The notes under the pieces are model-generated. The model worked only from the letters and a program-made list of their open reading frames with translations. It searched no databases and was not told where the DNA came from. Shown piece after piece: positions 20,541-32,032 of a stretch of DNA of 64,000 nt; the first letter of the stretch is position 1; each line of letters starts with the position of its first letter. Source of the DNA: Hymenoscyphus infarciens (taxonomy: Eukaryota > Ascomycota > Leotiomycetes > Helotiales > Helotiaceae); NCBI GenBank assembly GCA_001414345.1, contig LLCB01000001.1, positions 434,001-498,000 of the forward strand, in the 5' to 3' direction. Made by a program: the position numbers and the translations under genes.

Positions 20541-22208
20541 ATGTCAGACCTCAAAGCATCAGTCGCCGAGACAAAAACCACTTCGGGTCACAACGGCTTC
20601 CACGTAGAAGGCTACGAGAAGATCGAATATGACTTCACATTCATTGATGGAGTCTTCAACATCGAGAACAACAACTTGGCTTCCTGCTACAAGAAATGGG
20701 GAAGATGCTTGGCCGTCACTGACATGAATATCCATGATGTTTATGGCAAGAAAATGGAGGCATACTTCAAACACCATGATATCAAACTTACTATTCATCA
20801 AACCAAGATTGGAGAGAAGGCCAAGACGATGCCGACTCTGTTGAGCATTGTTGATTCGATGAATGAGTTCGGAATTTTCCGCAAGGTTCGTACTATGACC
20901 ATACAGGTCAGCCTAAAAGCCTCTTACTTATAGTCTTGTAGGAGCCAGTTTTGGTCGTTGGTGGAGGACTAGTGACAGATGTTGCTGGGTGAGTTTCCAA
21001 TGCCCCTTTATCACTTCCCTCGTTGACATGGAAAAGGTTCGCTTGCGCTGCATACAAGCGAAATACAAACTTCATTCGAGTTCCCACCACCGTCATTGGA
21101 CTTATCGATGCATCTGTCTCCATCAAAGTTGCCGTCAACTATGGCAACTACAAGAATAGACTGGGTGCTTATCACGCCCCAATTCATACCTTCTTGGATT
21201 TCACCTTTTTGCGAACGCTTCCCACAGCCCAAATTCGAAATGGCTTTGCTGAGTTGATCAAGATTTCAACTTGTGCCCACCTGGACACTTTCAACCTTTT
21301 GGACAAATACGTGAGCATCCCGCATCCTGCTCGGTTCATCAATCTTGCTAATTGGAAGACAGTGCGAGCAACTCATCGAGAAATCATTCGGCCGGGCTGA
21401 CGGCTCATCCCAAGAACTTATCAACGCCGCCGATGCCATCAACCGCGAAGGTATCCACGTCATGTTGAAACTCGAAACTCCAAATCTGCACGAGATTGAT
21501 CTCGATCGAGTAATCGCCTACGGTCACACCTGGTCACCACTCCATGAGCTCGTCCCGGAGACCCCACTTCGTCACGGCCATGCTATCAGTATCGATATGG
21601 CATATTCTGCCACCTTGGCCAACAACCGAAAACTCATTACCGACGAGGAACACCGACGTCTACTCAATCTCTTCTCCCGAGCTGGTCTCTCAATGGATCA
21701 TCATCAATTCAATGAGGAAATCTTAGAGAAAGCCACCAGTGCAATCTTGAGAACCCGAGATGGACAACTCCGCGCTGCCGTACCAAACCCAATTGGCTCT
21801 TGCACCTTCTTGAACGATGTTTCAGCAAAGGAGATGAATGAGGCATTGAGAAGACACAAGGAGCTCATGAAGGAGTATCCCAGAAATGGAGAGGGTTTGG
21901 AGGCCTATGTCGATGCCTCCGACACTGGATACACTGAAAACGCGAAGTTGGAAGAGGAGGTAATTTTGGAGAAGGCAGCAAAGAAGGCGGGTAATATGAA
22001 TGGAAGCAACGGACACACAAACGGACACTCCAACGGAGCCAACGGGCATTCCAACGGAACCAATGGACACTCCAACGGCATCAAGGGGCACTCTAACGGA
22101 ACCAATGGACACTCTAACGGTACTAATGGACACGCAAATGGGGAAAAGAAGGTTACCAATGGTAATAGCATCGAAACCAACCCGATCAAGAACGGAAACG
22201 GTGCCTAA
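20541..22208 (+). CDS. Dehydroquinate synthase-like sugar phosphate cyclase (demethyl-4-deoxygadusol synthase, MysA-like)
   Basis: Exons 20541-20885, 20942-20988, 21037-21310 and 21363-22208 give 503 residues. The fold is that of dehydroquinate synthase: NAD-binding [12 protein letters not shown] (about 120-131), and zinc ligands expected at E203 in GFAELIK, H277 in AYGHTWSP and H293/H295 in LRHGHAIS. The [18 protein letters not shown] block is typical of the sedoheptulose 7-phosphate cyclases rather than of AroB. Family reaction: sedoheptulose 7-phosphate to demethyl-4-deoxygadusol (DDGS) or to 2-epi-5-epi-valiolone (EEVS). DDGS is favoured because the methyltransferase and ATP-grasp partners are next door, but EEVS cannot be excluded without alignment. 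The third exon uses an AAG acceptor (21034-21036). The C-terminal 70 residues, after about 432, are a low-complexity Asn-Gly-His-Ser repeat not needed for the fold. Confidence 0.92.
22002..22142 (+). repeat. Minisatellite coding an Asn-Gly-His-Ser tail in the cyclase gene
   Basis: About six 21-bp units encode heptapeptides of the form GHSNGTN (residues about 436-482), with A, I or T and N or K varying. The unit is in frame, so copy-number changes in multiples of 21 bp keep the reading frame. It follows the end of the catalytic fold. Confidence 0.9.
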
Positions 22209-22430
22209 ACCAAACCCGAGAGGACCAGCTAATCAGGGACAATGTGAGAGCGCAACAGCAGGGACGGATGAAGAATCGATCGAGAAGACTGCTGTCAAAG
22301 TAGGGTCATTTCTACAGGGAATGCTGAAAATGGGTCAGCAAAGTTGTAATCTAATGGTTGTTGAAGATGAATAGAATAAACGCGGGTTGGCCTGCAAGAG
22401 ATAGATAGAGTACCTGGTATCGTTATAAAT

Positions 22431-24696
22431 TCAAATCAAAGTAATGATATATCGATCCGGATCATCAGAACCAAGCAAAGTCCCGGAGTACGCCTCAGCC
22501 ATTCTCGCTCCATATTCTTTCAAAACCCGTAAAAATGGTTCGTAGGTTTCCTCGGTGTTCGCAAGTTTCCCTGGGAAATTAACCTTATCTTTGTAAAAGT
22601 TGAAGCTTCCAATCCTAATAAATTCACCTTTGGTGACAGTGGCCCGAAGGACAATACCTTCAACCATTATCTCTGAAATTAGAGCGCCGTCTTTGCCGAG
22701 CATACCACTACCAGTTCTGTCGCTAAGAATTGGCAAAAGATGGACGCGGTCATTCTCCTCAACTTCATTTAGACAGTCCATCTGAATAGAAAACTCTTCC
22801 TTGTCACCAATTTCAAGCGAAACGATGGCGGCTTCTGGCTTATCGGGATTCAGACGTACCAAGCCAGTTGCCAAAGCAGAACATGCAAGGCGGATGACTC
22901 CACTGGTAACCTGCCCAAAAGGATCATTGCCATGTTTTCTTGTGCTAGCATCCAAAATGCGAATGTGCTTAGTTTCGAGAATTCCTTGCTGTGTGCTATG
23001 CCATATCACCTTTCCGTCGATGGAAGCCCAGCTCCAAGTGGGAGCGCGAAAACTTGTTCGCTTCAAAGGCTGGACATCCCACAAACGCCAGCACAACTGG
23101 CCTTCTAGGTTATTTCGCCACAGTCCAGCAAGGTATTGATCCCCTGTTTCGTTGTATCCAAGTCTGGCAACTCCAGAAAGTGCTGGCAGTTTATCCTTTC
23201 CAAAAGTCAAGTTCGCAGCAGAGTAAATTTGCACGATTTGAGGCCAATGCCATTCAAATTTTCCCTTTCGACGAACGATGGGACAGACTAGCTCTCTTGG
23301 AAATCCCTCTGGCAAGTGCTCAGATGCAATCAGAGTCTTGCATTCCCAGAAAGCACCTCGGTCGCTAAAGTGGATTGTTCGGGGTGGCAGAATTTTCTCC
23401 TGTAGTGCCCAGGCTCTTCTGCCTAAATGGGTTTCGAAAGTCGACAAGTTATAATTTTCGGAATTCCGAAAATCCTGCACTCTCTGTTTCCCACCATCGG
23501 TAATTCTAGCACGGAGCCCACCGCTGAAGTCAGGGGCAGTAACCAAACAACCTTCGGTACTGTTACGCGCAGAGGAAGCCGCTATCGTGATGGTTGAGCC
23601 GCCATAAACTGAGGTCATTAGAGCTGACTCCTTTTCCCAATCATCTTCATCATCCTGAATGATGCATAGGGTATCAATCCATATGAAATCAAGACCCAGT
23701 CGTTTTGTGATGGTTAAAGCCTCGGTAAAGGTTTTTGGGAGTCGATCGGCCGGTATTTCCTTCAGAAACGAATCCAAGTTCTTCGACGTGAGCTTGAAAA
23801 CATCTTGTGCGCCCCAACTATGTGATAACGTGGCATATCGCTGCCCTTTGGGAATCTCTGAGTTCAGAACCAATCGAGGTGATTCGCCGGTTATCGAAAT
23901 CAACCTCGTTGGTAGGATGAAATCATTGTTGACTTTGCAGAGTTCGTGGCTTTCGGAACAGGTAGACAGCCAGTTGCTGGCGGTATCCAATACATCAAGG
24001 GGCTCATCATAGCAGTCAGCTGGCAATTGTCAGTAAACTGCGACCGCTTTGCTGGCAGGATTTTCACGCACCTGATCTTGGAAGAAAAGCCGAACTGAAC
24101 TTTCCCTCTAAAGCAATGCCGGAATTACAGGAAGTGCAGATCTTTCCAGGGAGGTTCAACCATAAAATTTGGATTGGATTAGTCCCCCAGTTCTGAATGG
24201 ACAAAGAGAGCGTAGAATCCTCGCCTAGTTGGTATAGGCGGGATTCAACCTTTCGAGAGGTTTCCAGAAGTTTGCAATCCTTGAGGGTTTGTAGCATGAA
24301 GGCACAGAATCTGCACCCAGCTCGAGTAGAGGCTTCCAATTCAAAAGTGCTGATGGAGCGAGCGACTGTCTTTTCCCATCCCTTTTCAACTGGGTTGGGT
24401 TTCGAATCATGCTTTCTGTTTGATGAATCGCCGAGTGTTGGCCAGTTGTTGAACAATTCCTGACATTGGATGCAGAACCCTTTCCCAACAATCGATTTTG
24501 GTGTCGATTCTTGTATTCGTTGTTCAACAAAATCAAGATCCAGTTCATCAGCTTCCACGGCCTTGATGGGGCTGGAAGTCAGAAACAGGTCGTTGGCATC
24601 CAACGCTGTATATTCCTCGAACCATTGTCTCAAATCCATCTCTATGGGTTGGTTCGAAGTAGAGCTTTTGTTTTGAGAAACTGGAAAAGTGGCCAT
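22431..24696 (-). CDS. HET-domain protein (heterokaryon-incompatibility type)
   Basis: Exons in transcript order 24696-24072 and 24019-22431 give 737 residues. The N-terminal part has a cysteine-containing region (FCIQCQELF, CRFCAFML) seen before the HET domain in many family members. The HET domain covers about residues 270-415, with YATLSHSWG at its start, then LGLDFIWIDTLCIIQDD and YGGSTITIAASSA. The long C-terminal part includes APTWSWASIDG, also typical. HET proteins act in non-self recognition and can trigger cell death; the role of this one is unknown. An in-frame ATG at 24834 would add a hydrophobic stretch; I prefer 24696 (MATFPVSQNK). It is tail-to-tail with the cyclase gene, about 220 bp apart, and forms the right border of the mycosporine-type block. 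Confidence 0.92.
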
Positions 24697-25867
24697 ATAT
24701 ACAAGGATTGATACCCCCAGCAGAGGTAGCGTTAAACGAATATATGAAAAGCTGGTGGGCAAATGGGAAAGCAATCTTAAGAAGCTCGACCTGCAGCATG
24801 GGATGTTAAGTAAGGAGAATGTAAAGAAAGACAAGTACAGAAGATAATAATCACGTAAATGAGGGGTTATCCTACCCTGGGCCTGGTTGGGTGCCTAAAG
24901 GTGCTAATCGCGAGCTTGCTGTCGGGGAGTGGCGAGAATTTCAGGGGGCGATTGAGCTCTGTATTGCACCCGGTCGTCACCCGTCCATAGTTGCCTTCAG
25001 CAAGAGTAAATGGCATGTCTTCTCATCTTTAGTCCGTCGTCCTACAACTCTAGAACAACAGGTCTGAAATAAGACGGAAATACATTCTTCAAAACACACG
25101 GCTTGCGCCTGGTTTATCAAAACGAGGGTTTTTCTTGCGCTCGTCCTTTTTTCGAGGACGTGACTTGTGATCACACAGCCATTGACAGAGACTGCGGACG
25201 TTGGGTATCTGTTCGTAGCGCGTTTCTTCAGATAGCTCCATAGAAAGGGTAGGTCTCTTTCCCGATCGTTTAGGTGAAGATATGGAAGAAACCTAGAAAA
25301 GCAACAAAACCTAGAAATCCGCAAGGAAGGATGCCCCCGCACAGAGCCAGAGCGAGCGAGCCTGGAGTGATATTTGAAAATTTCAAGGGCTGATAAAGGT
25401 ACCGCGTATCCAGCCAGAGCTCACTCACTTGAGAACCTCAAACTGGACCTTCAACCTTGGAATAGCTTCAAGTGCGGAGCAGGGAGCAGCAGCGATAGAA
25501 CTTAGATAGCAGTTTGATGAGAGACAAGTACTAGTATGGAGTGAGTACAGAGACTCGCAGACGGCTTCGTGCCTATGTTATGCCTCGGTAGTGCTGCGGT
25601 ACTGGAATTTGATGGTTGGAATTTGATGGTGTTGTAAGAGTAATCATGAGCTTGCTGGCAGGAGTGGCGAAAAGTTCCGGGGTCAAAAGCACTTCAGCGC
25701 GAAACCCAACGCGTCTCCCGAGCTTGCAAGCGCGTCGAGTCCATGTACCATTCATTACCAACACCAACACCAACATCAAATCCAATCAACACCGACCCAT
25801 TTGCTCAATTGCTGTGCGAATCAGAAAAAGGGGCTACTACAGATCCGATCCTGAGCATTGTATCGCC
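24697..25867. other. Divergent intergenic region
   Basis: This separates the HET gene (-) from the Mgs1/WRNIP1 gene (+). Only short frames without domains are seen. It must hold both promoters. A run of AACACCAACACCAACATC-type sequence lies at about 25761-25778, shortly before the right-hand start codon. Confidence 0.45.
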
Positions 25868-27664
25868 ATGGTCGATTGCCCAATCTGTGGTAAAGGCGTG
25901 AAAGGAAAAGAGTAGGCATTCTCCGACTTTATTCTCCCATCTGAGAGGGCTGAGACACTATTTCCTCCTCAGACTACTATGTTCCTCCCTCGGATATCCT
26001 TCTAGAAATGGCATACTGACTCCGAGATCAACCACAGTATTAATAATCATATCGACTCTGGCTGTGAGGATTTCCTTGACACCAACTCCAACACCCCGCC
26101 ACTCACCCAGCAAAACCCATCATCAACACAGAAGCCACCGAGCACGCAGAAACAAACCCCTTCTCTATCGAGCTTCTTCCAAACGCCTGCGGCAAAACGA
26201 GCAGCATCATATCCCACCCCCAAAATAGAAGCCAGCCCGAGTCTTACCTTCCAGCCCAAAGCGCCTCGCAATGGCACGAATATATCGACAACCCCAAGCC
26301 AACCCCAACGAAAACGGTCCTTCGAGGACGGTGTTCCAGATACAAATTCAAAGGAGACAGAAGAGTCGAAGAGCAGCGTAGAAGATCCTCCTGCAAAAAA
26401 ACCCAAGACCAATGCCTTTCAGAAAGCACAACCACTCGCAGAGCGGATGCGCCCTCGATCCCTCGACGAATGTATCGGACAAGATTTGGTAGGCCCGCAT
26501 GGTGTTCTGCGAGGCTTGATTGAAATGGACCGCATTCCCTCCATGATCTTGTGGGGAGGTGCTGGAACGGGAAAAACTACAATTGCGCGATGCATAGCAG
26601 CCATGGTTGGAAGTCGATTTGTCGAGATCAATTCAACTAGCTCTGGCGTTGCTGAGTGTAAGAAGATATTCGCAGAGGCCAGAGGGGAACTGGGATTGAC
26701 GGGGCGAAAAACTTTGTTATTTTGTGACGAAATCCATCGCTTCTCAAAAGCACAACAAGACTGTTTCCTAGGGCCTGTAGAGAGCGGACAAATCACGTTA
26801 ATTGGGGCCACGACAGAGAACCCCTCATTCAAAGTTCAGAACGCTTTGCTGTCACGCTGTCGGACATTTACGCTTCAAAAACTGACGGACGATGATATAT
26901 TCCAAATCTTAGAACGGGCGCTCAAGTTAGACGGGGGAAAAGTGCCAAAAGACCTCATAGACTCAGAATTTCTCAAATACCTTGCGGCCTTCTCAGATGG
27001 AGATGCTCGCACATCCCTCAACCTCCTCGAATTAGCAATGTCTCTATCCACAAGGCCCTCGATCACAAAAGAAGAAATTAAATCATCCCTCACGAAGACA
27101 CTTGTGTACGATAGAGCGGGAGATCAACATTACGATACCATATCCGCTTTTCACAAATCCGTTCGAGGAAGCGATCCAGACGCGGCTCTCTATTATCTCG
27201 CTCGAATGCTTCAGTCTGGCGAAGATCCACTTTACGTTGCTAGAAGAATGGTGGTAATTGCCTCTGAAGATGTTGGCCTTGCGGACAATAGCCTTCTCAC
27301 CCTCGCAACTAGCACATATACGGCAGCTGAGAAGATAGGCATGCCAGAGTGTCGTATATCGCTAGCACATTGCACAGTGGCGTTGTGTTTAGCTCCCAAG
27401 AGCACACGAGCATATCGAGGGCTAAATAACGCTTACGCTGCCTTGCGTGAACCAGGGGTAGCAAGCTTGCCCATTCCTATACATCTGCGGAATGCTCCGA
27501 CTAAATTAATGAAAGAATTGGGGTACGGCGACCAATACAAATACAATCCGAATTACAAGGAAGGGAAGGTTGTGCAAGAATACTTGCCAGATCACTTGCA
27601 AGGACGGACTTTTCTGGAAGAAAGGGATTTAGGGACAGAAATTGATCCTGGAGCTTGGAATTGA
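25868..27664 (+). CDS. MGS1: Mgs1/WRNIP1-type AAA+ ATPase with UBZ zinc finger
   Basis: Exons 25868-25911 and 26038-27664 give 556 residues. The N-terminus is a UBZ4-type ubiquitin-binding finger, with C4, C7, H19 and C24, rebuilt across the single intron. A disordered linker (about 25-140) contains TPSLSSFF (about 55-62), which resembles a PCNA-interacting box lacking the leading Gln, and basic KKPK stretches suitable for nuclear import. The AAA+ core has Walker A GGAGTGKTT (about 188-196), Walker B LLFCDEIH and sensor GATTENPSF, followed by the RarA/MgsA-type tetramerisation region (RMVVIASEDVGLADN). The family acts at stalled replication forks in DNA damage tolerance, with PCNA and polymerase delta. 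The gene is a conserved housekeeping gene and marks the right boundary of the accessory block. Confidence 0.95.
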
Positions 27665-28373
27665 AATTTCTTGGCGGAAGACCACTTGGAGATTGTATTT
27701 TGAGAGCGATTGGATTGTGCATGGCGATGGCGTTACGAGTACGGGGTTTGTAGGTATACCAATTTAGAAGTACAGCACAGTATATTTACGTCTAGGAAGC
27801 CCTTCCCGACGAAGAAGGAATAGGAGATAATTACAACTCAGTGTTTGATACACAACCGCCAGGTGATGGGCAGTGAAGCTGCAATAAATACATCAGGTTC
27901 GTGAACCTCGTTGCTCCAAATTTCTAGGATAATCTAAGTAATTGTTCTAAAAGTTTAGGAGAATCTGGAATGTTACCCTATCTCTTCTGGAACAATCATC
28001 TTAAATTGTACTAGAAAGTTGAGGCAACACTATTTGCTACCACTTTTACTATCAATTGCGAGCCTCCATTTAATCTTCATGGCTCATATTTTCAAGGTCC
28101 GTCACTTCAATCTCACATATCACAGAATCTTTCATTGTTTCAACAGAGCTTTATTAATCAAGTTAACTTACTAGAAACCGCTGTAGAGAAAAGAAGCAAC
28201 GTCAAAATCATAACACGTCCCAGATCAAATTATGAAAGCAAGAAGTCTGTATCTTTGTATCGAGTGTAAAATGCTGATCTCCAGAGAAGAGCAAGAAAGA
28301 GGACAAAACGAAAGCCAAGCGAAAAGTTGAGTAGAGAAATCGGCATCTCTGGCAATGTTTGTCTTTCGTGTAG
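27665..28373. other. Convergent intergenic region with one dispersed element
   Basis: AT-rich 3' flank of the Mgs1 and terpene synthase genes. At about 27927-27997 lies a diverged copy of the dispersed GGAACAA element described elsewhere in this window. No gene is present. Confidence 0.5.
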
Positions 28374-30414
28374 TCATGAGACCACTGGGATTTCATTGTT
28401 TTTGATAAGGTCGTTGGTCTTGACTTGGAGTTCGTCGACGAGACCGTTTATGATGCCGTTGACGGGGTCCGTTGGCTTGCCTTCGAGACCGTTCGAGATG
28501 CCGTTGACAGTTTCCTCTGGCTTGTCGTCGGCGAAATGTACTTGAGCACCACCGTTGCTCTTGACAATATCGTCCTGCTTTTCCTCCTCCGAGTCGGTGA
28601 CACTCGCAACTTCATTAATCTCGACAATGTCCTCATGTTTTTCCTCCACAACATCGACACTGACAATTTCTCCGGTCTTCTTGACCGGTAAGGCAGTGTC
28701 CCGATGGCAGTACCTCTTGCTAACCATCATCCACAGCGCCATAGAATCACAGAACGAAACCAGAACTTTGACATACATACTCCCACCATCGGAAGCTCCA
28801 TTCAGAGAGGCGCCAAGTTCAGCAAATGCCAGCAATGCTCGAACAATCTCATTATGTGCATCCAGAGTTTCAGCAAAGGCCTCCTCTAAGCCCTTGCCAT
28901 CCCGGATCAATATCTCAACACAACACATTGGGTTACCCTCGACATGATCCTTCTGCCATCCCAAAATATCGTTCTGTAATCCTAGGATTGATTGAACCAG
29001 TACCTGCATCTGCGAGATTCGCGACGAAACTCCAGAAGTATCAGAGAGACTGGTAGGCAATCCCAGGCCTGCTCTCGCCATGACCATAAAAGGCCGTGCC
29101 GAAATTGTGAGAATTCGAAGACGAATCCATTCACTCATCGCAAAGTTTCTACCGTGAAGAGGCTTCTCATCCTGGAGGGCCTTGACAACGATTCCAACTT
29201 CGTGCCAGAAGTGAAGCTTCCAGTCTTCATTCTCATTTGGGTTATCGGGGACGAGTTGGGTGGTGCAGACAGCGTGGTGGAAAGCGGTGATGACAATCTT
29301 TGTGTCTTTTAATTTCGGATTCTCGGCCTCATCTCGAGACCAGATGTTCTTGACTCTAAGTGAAAGTTCTTGGAGTGAGTTGGCTGATGCGAAGGCATCC
29401 ATGCAGGTGTCAATGCAATCAGCGCATTTTCCATCTTCGGTGATGTCTAGTGGCATTGTCAGTATATATGGTCCCTTTTTTCCTTTTGTGAGTTGGCTTA
29501 CCGTCGATGGCGCAGAGGAAGGCCCAGAAACATGCCACAACGAAACGAGCGCCCGGGGGAAGGACTTCTGCTGGTAGCATACGCCGAGCCAAGTCTTCCG
29601 GGTTGGCCTTCCTGATAATCTTGTGAGCTGTATCATTGTGGTCAGTACGATATCTGATTGAAAAGGATGGGATTGACAAACCCCATGTAGGCATAAATGC
29701 CATGAAAGCCGAAGCTTCGAAATCAGATCTCGGTGCCTTGATCGATGAGCCAGAATCATTCAATTCTACTTTTCCCTTCTCTTCGGTGCCTACTTCGCCG
29801 TTGAAGGACACGGGTAAAACAAGACCAAATTCCTTGCCCAACAATCCAACGTAAACGTTGTGAGCGATGGCAGGGAATGAAGTCCATGTATTGGCTGCTT
29901 GCTCAAGCTGGCTGTAAGACATTCCGGCATGGTGGCAGACGATGGCTTGAATAGATTCCGGGTCTACAAAAGCTCTCGGTCCAGGGTATAATGAAGGGGA
30001 ATTCTCCAAGCGGATCACTCTCAAAGCTGTGTAGTCGAATTCCAATTCCGAAGTTACCCAGGCCTTCTTTGTGGGATATGTGAGGGCCAAGGGCGCAGCG
30101 TTGGTGATTTCAGCAACCTCATTTTCCATGGTGGGTTTGACGACGCAGGCGACCTTTGTAAGAATATATTGATATTGGACGTCCTCGTCGACTAATTTCA
30201 TTGTATCGCCTCCGACTGGGATAGAGTACACGACTTCGACAGATCTGGGAATTTGGCTTTGGGGAGTTTTTGTGGATGGTAAATCGACACGAAGTTGAAT
30301 GAATTGCTGAATCTCATCCTTGTTGAAGTCCTGATCGGGTTGGTGTACCTGCTATTCTTAGCTGTTGATCTCGGGAAAGGCTGTTGGGAAAAGGAAATAT
30401 CATACAAGCGCCAT
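28374..30414 (-). CDS. Class I terpene synthase (sesquiterpene-cyclase-like)
   Basis: Exons in transcript order 30414-30406, 30348-29502 and 29446-28374 give 642 residues; the 9-bp first exon is the least certain part. The aspartate-rich metal motif DDITED (about 285-290) is created by splicing, with the intron falling between its first two aspartates. An NSE-like triad NDILGWQKD (about 444-452) has Gly for Ser and Asp for Glu, and is followed by EGNP. The effector arginine region (MSEWIRLRILTISARPF) and the RY pair (about 530-531) are present. Such enzymes ionise a prenyl diphosphate (farnesyl or similar) and cyclise it; the product cannot be predicted. The N-terminal half (about 1-230) lacks motifs I know. 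A C-terminal tail of about 100 residues is acidic with imperfect VNGISNGL/VNGIINGL repeats. No tailoring enzymes such as P450s lie beside it within this window. Confidence 0.85.
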
Positions 30415-31910
30415 GATGTCGGCCTTTATGTACTTGAGATTCACTTGAGGGTTGTTGAGGATGCGTGTTTTGTTCTTATTTCTAGTTTCTGCTATGCGCC
30501 CTAAAAGAAGTCTGCAGGCTTGTCGTTTTTATGACAGAAATATTTCTTGGTGTGGAGTTTTTATTTATGCAAAGGATGGACACGTTATTCACTCCTGTTT
30601 GCTGGCTTCTCACCCATTAGCGGTTATCTAGTCTGCCACTCACTGGTCCCCCAAGCTATTCGCTGAAATCTTCAGTAACTCTATATTAACGCTAATAACA
30701 ACAAACATGTGGCGTTTGCGCTAGTGACGCCCAACATGGGTTCCAGCGGCAGATAGTTGACATTGTGGCACTCTCGCTAAAGAGTAGGCACAACAAGTGT
30801 CACAAACTGTGTTCTCAAAGCTGCTTCAAAGCTGCCAAGCTTACTTTATTGGTTCAAGCTCTCGATGCTCTCACTTCTACTCAATCGAAGTTTATTTGTT
30901 GCTAGAGTTTTACGCTCGGCTCGATAGGATCTTCGCTGTCAGCCGTCAATTGCTCTCTAACTCGAGAGTTACTTTCACATGGTATTTCTCAATCTCCTCA
31001 AGTAAAAATGACGTGTCATCTTATCATTATCACTTTCCAGCGTACATTGCCATATATTCACCGCAGGGATGAGGCTTCAATTCTATGGATAATTATACGA
31101 CAACAATGAATTGTTTTCTCTTCCCGCCTTGTATCAACGCCACAATTCCACAACCCGGGTTAAGTTACACTAGTGTTGTTCTGCATATGCAATTGCATCA
31201 ATCAATCGATCGCTAGTACGTTTCCCTGAAAGTCGGTTCAAGTCAATTTCCGGTAATGATGTTCGTGGGTGGCTTTCCAGACCGTTTTTCTGCGGGTGAT
31301 AGATCGTAATACTGAGATCTAGAACACTCCGGAACAAGCAGGATGCCGAACTCGGGATGTGGGTTGGTGGCTTTGAGTCAGTTCGGCATTCTGAATCGGA
31401 GCTTGTGTGAGTTGATATCGCCCGTTATATACACGTGGCTTGCTGGGAAGTTGATGCGGTCTGGAAGTCCGAATACAAATGGGAGCGAAGGATTTGATTC
31501 AACAGGCGGTGTAGTATGTATGGAATCAATTTTGTATGCGCCATGTCTAGGATTTGTCGCTTGCAACTAAATGTAACTGGTTGCCTCGATTTTCAACCCG
31601 TTCGGCAGACTTCCCGCAGACTTCATATTGCTGTAGCCGAGAGCTTGAGAAGCATGCCTCCGTAAAATCAGATGACTGATATGCTTTGCATACAGATTAT
31701 GCAACAAATCTTGCAGAGAGTGTGATTGGCATTACTTACAGACTGTTCTCCTAATTCACCGTAAAAGGATAAATGAGCACTGATTTTACGCTAACCTAAA
31801 CTTACTTGAAACCATCATTTTTGTGACAAAAGTTTATTATAACTGTAAAAAATCCCTACAACTTCAAACAGGGGTAATATACTTTTGCGGTGAATTGACC
31901 TAACAGTTTG
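30415..31910. other. Intergenic region upstream of the terpene synthase
   Basis: About 1.5 kb with no gene I can support. The left few hundred bases should be the promoter of the terpene synthase. Short frames at 31343-31570 show no domain. Confidence 0.45.
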
Positions 31911-32006
31911 TACTTCGTCCCAGGCGAATCAGTCCATAGCGGGACCCAGCAAAGCAGGGTTTATTTAGGAGGCCCCGTTATGGACTGTTACGCCTGGGAC
32001 GAAGTA
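31911..32006. mobile_element. MITE-like palindrome, copy 1
   Basis: A 96-bp element whose two arms (31911-31947 and 31971-32006) are near-perfect reverse complements over about 36 bp. It begins TACTTCGTCCCAGGC and ends GCCTGGGACGAAGTA. If the outer TA is a target duplication, the terminal inverted repeat starts CTTCGTCCCAGGC, which fits a Tc1/mariner-type non-autonomous element. Confidence 0.75.
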
Positions 32007-32032
32007 CCTACATACTCCCTCAACCCCCTAAA

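Noticed and set aside
22002..22142. Regularly spaced short repeats that could suggest a CRISPR-like array
   Set aside because: The units are in frame within the cyclase coding sequence, are contiguous without unique spacers, and the genome is eukaryotic.
24977..25342. 121-residue minus-strand frame between the HET and Mgs1 genes
   Set aside because: Composition is not protein-like in arrangement, no domain is seen, and the region must hold two divergent promoters.
28374..30231. Terpene synthase thought to be inactive because its aspartate motif ends in CAIDG
   Set aside because: The break is an intron border (GTAAGC donor, ACTAG acceptor); splicing restores DDITED.
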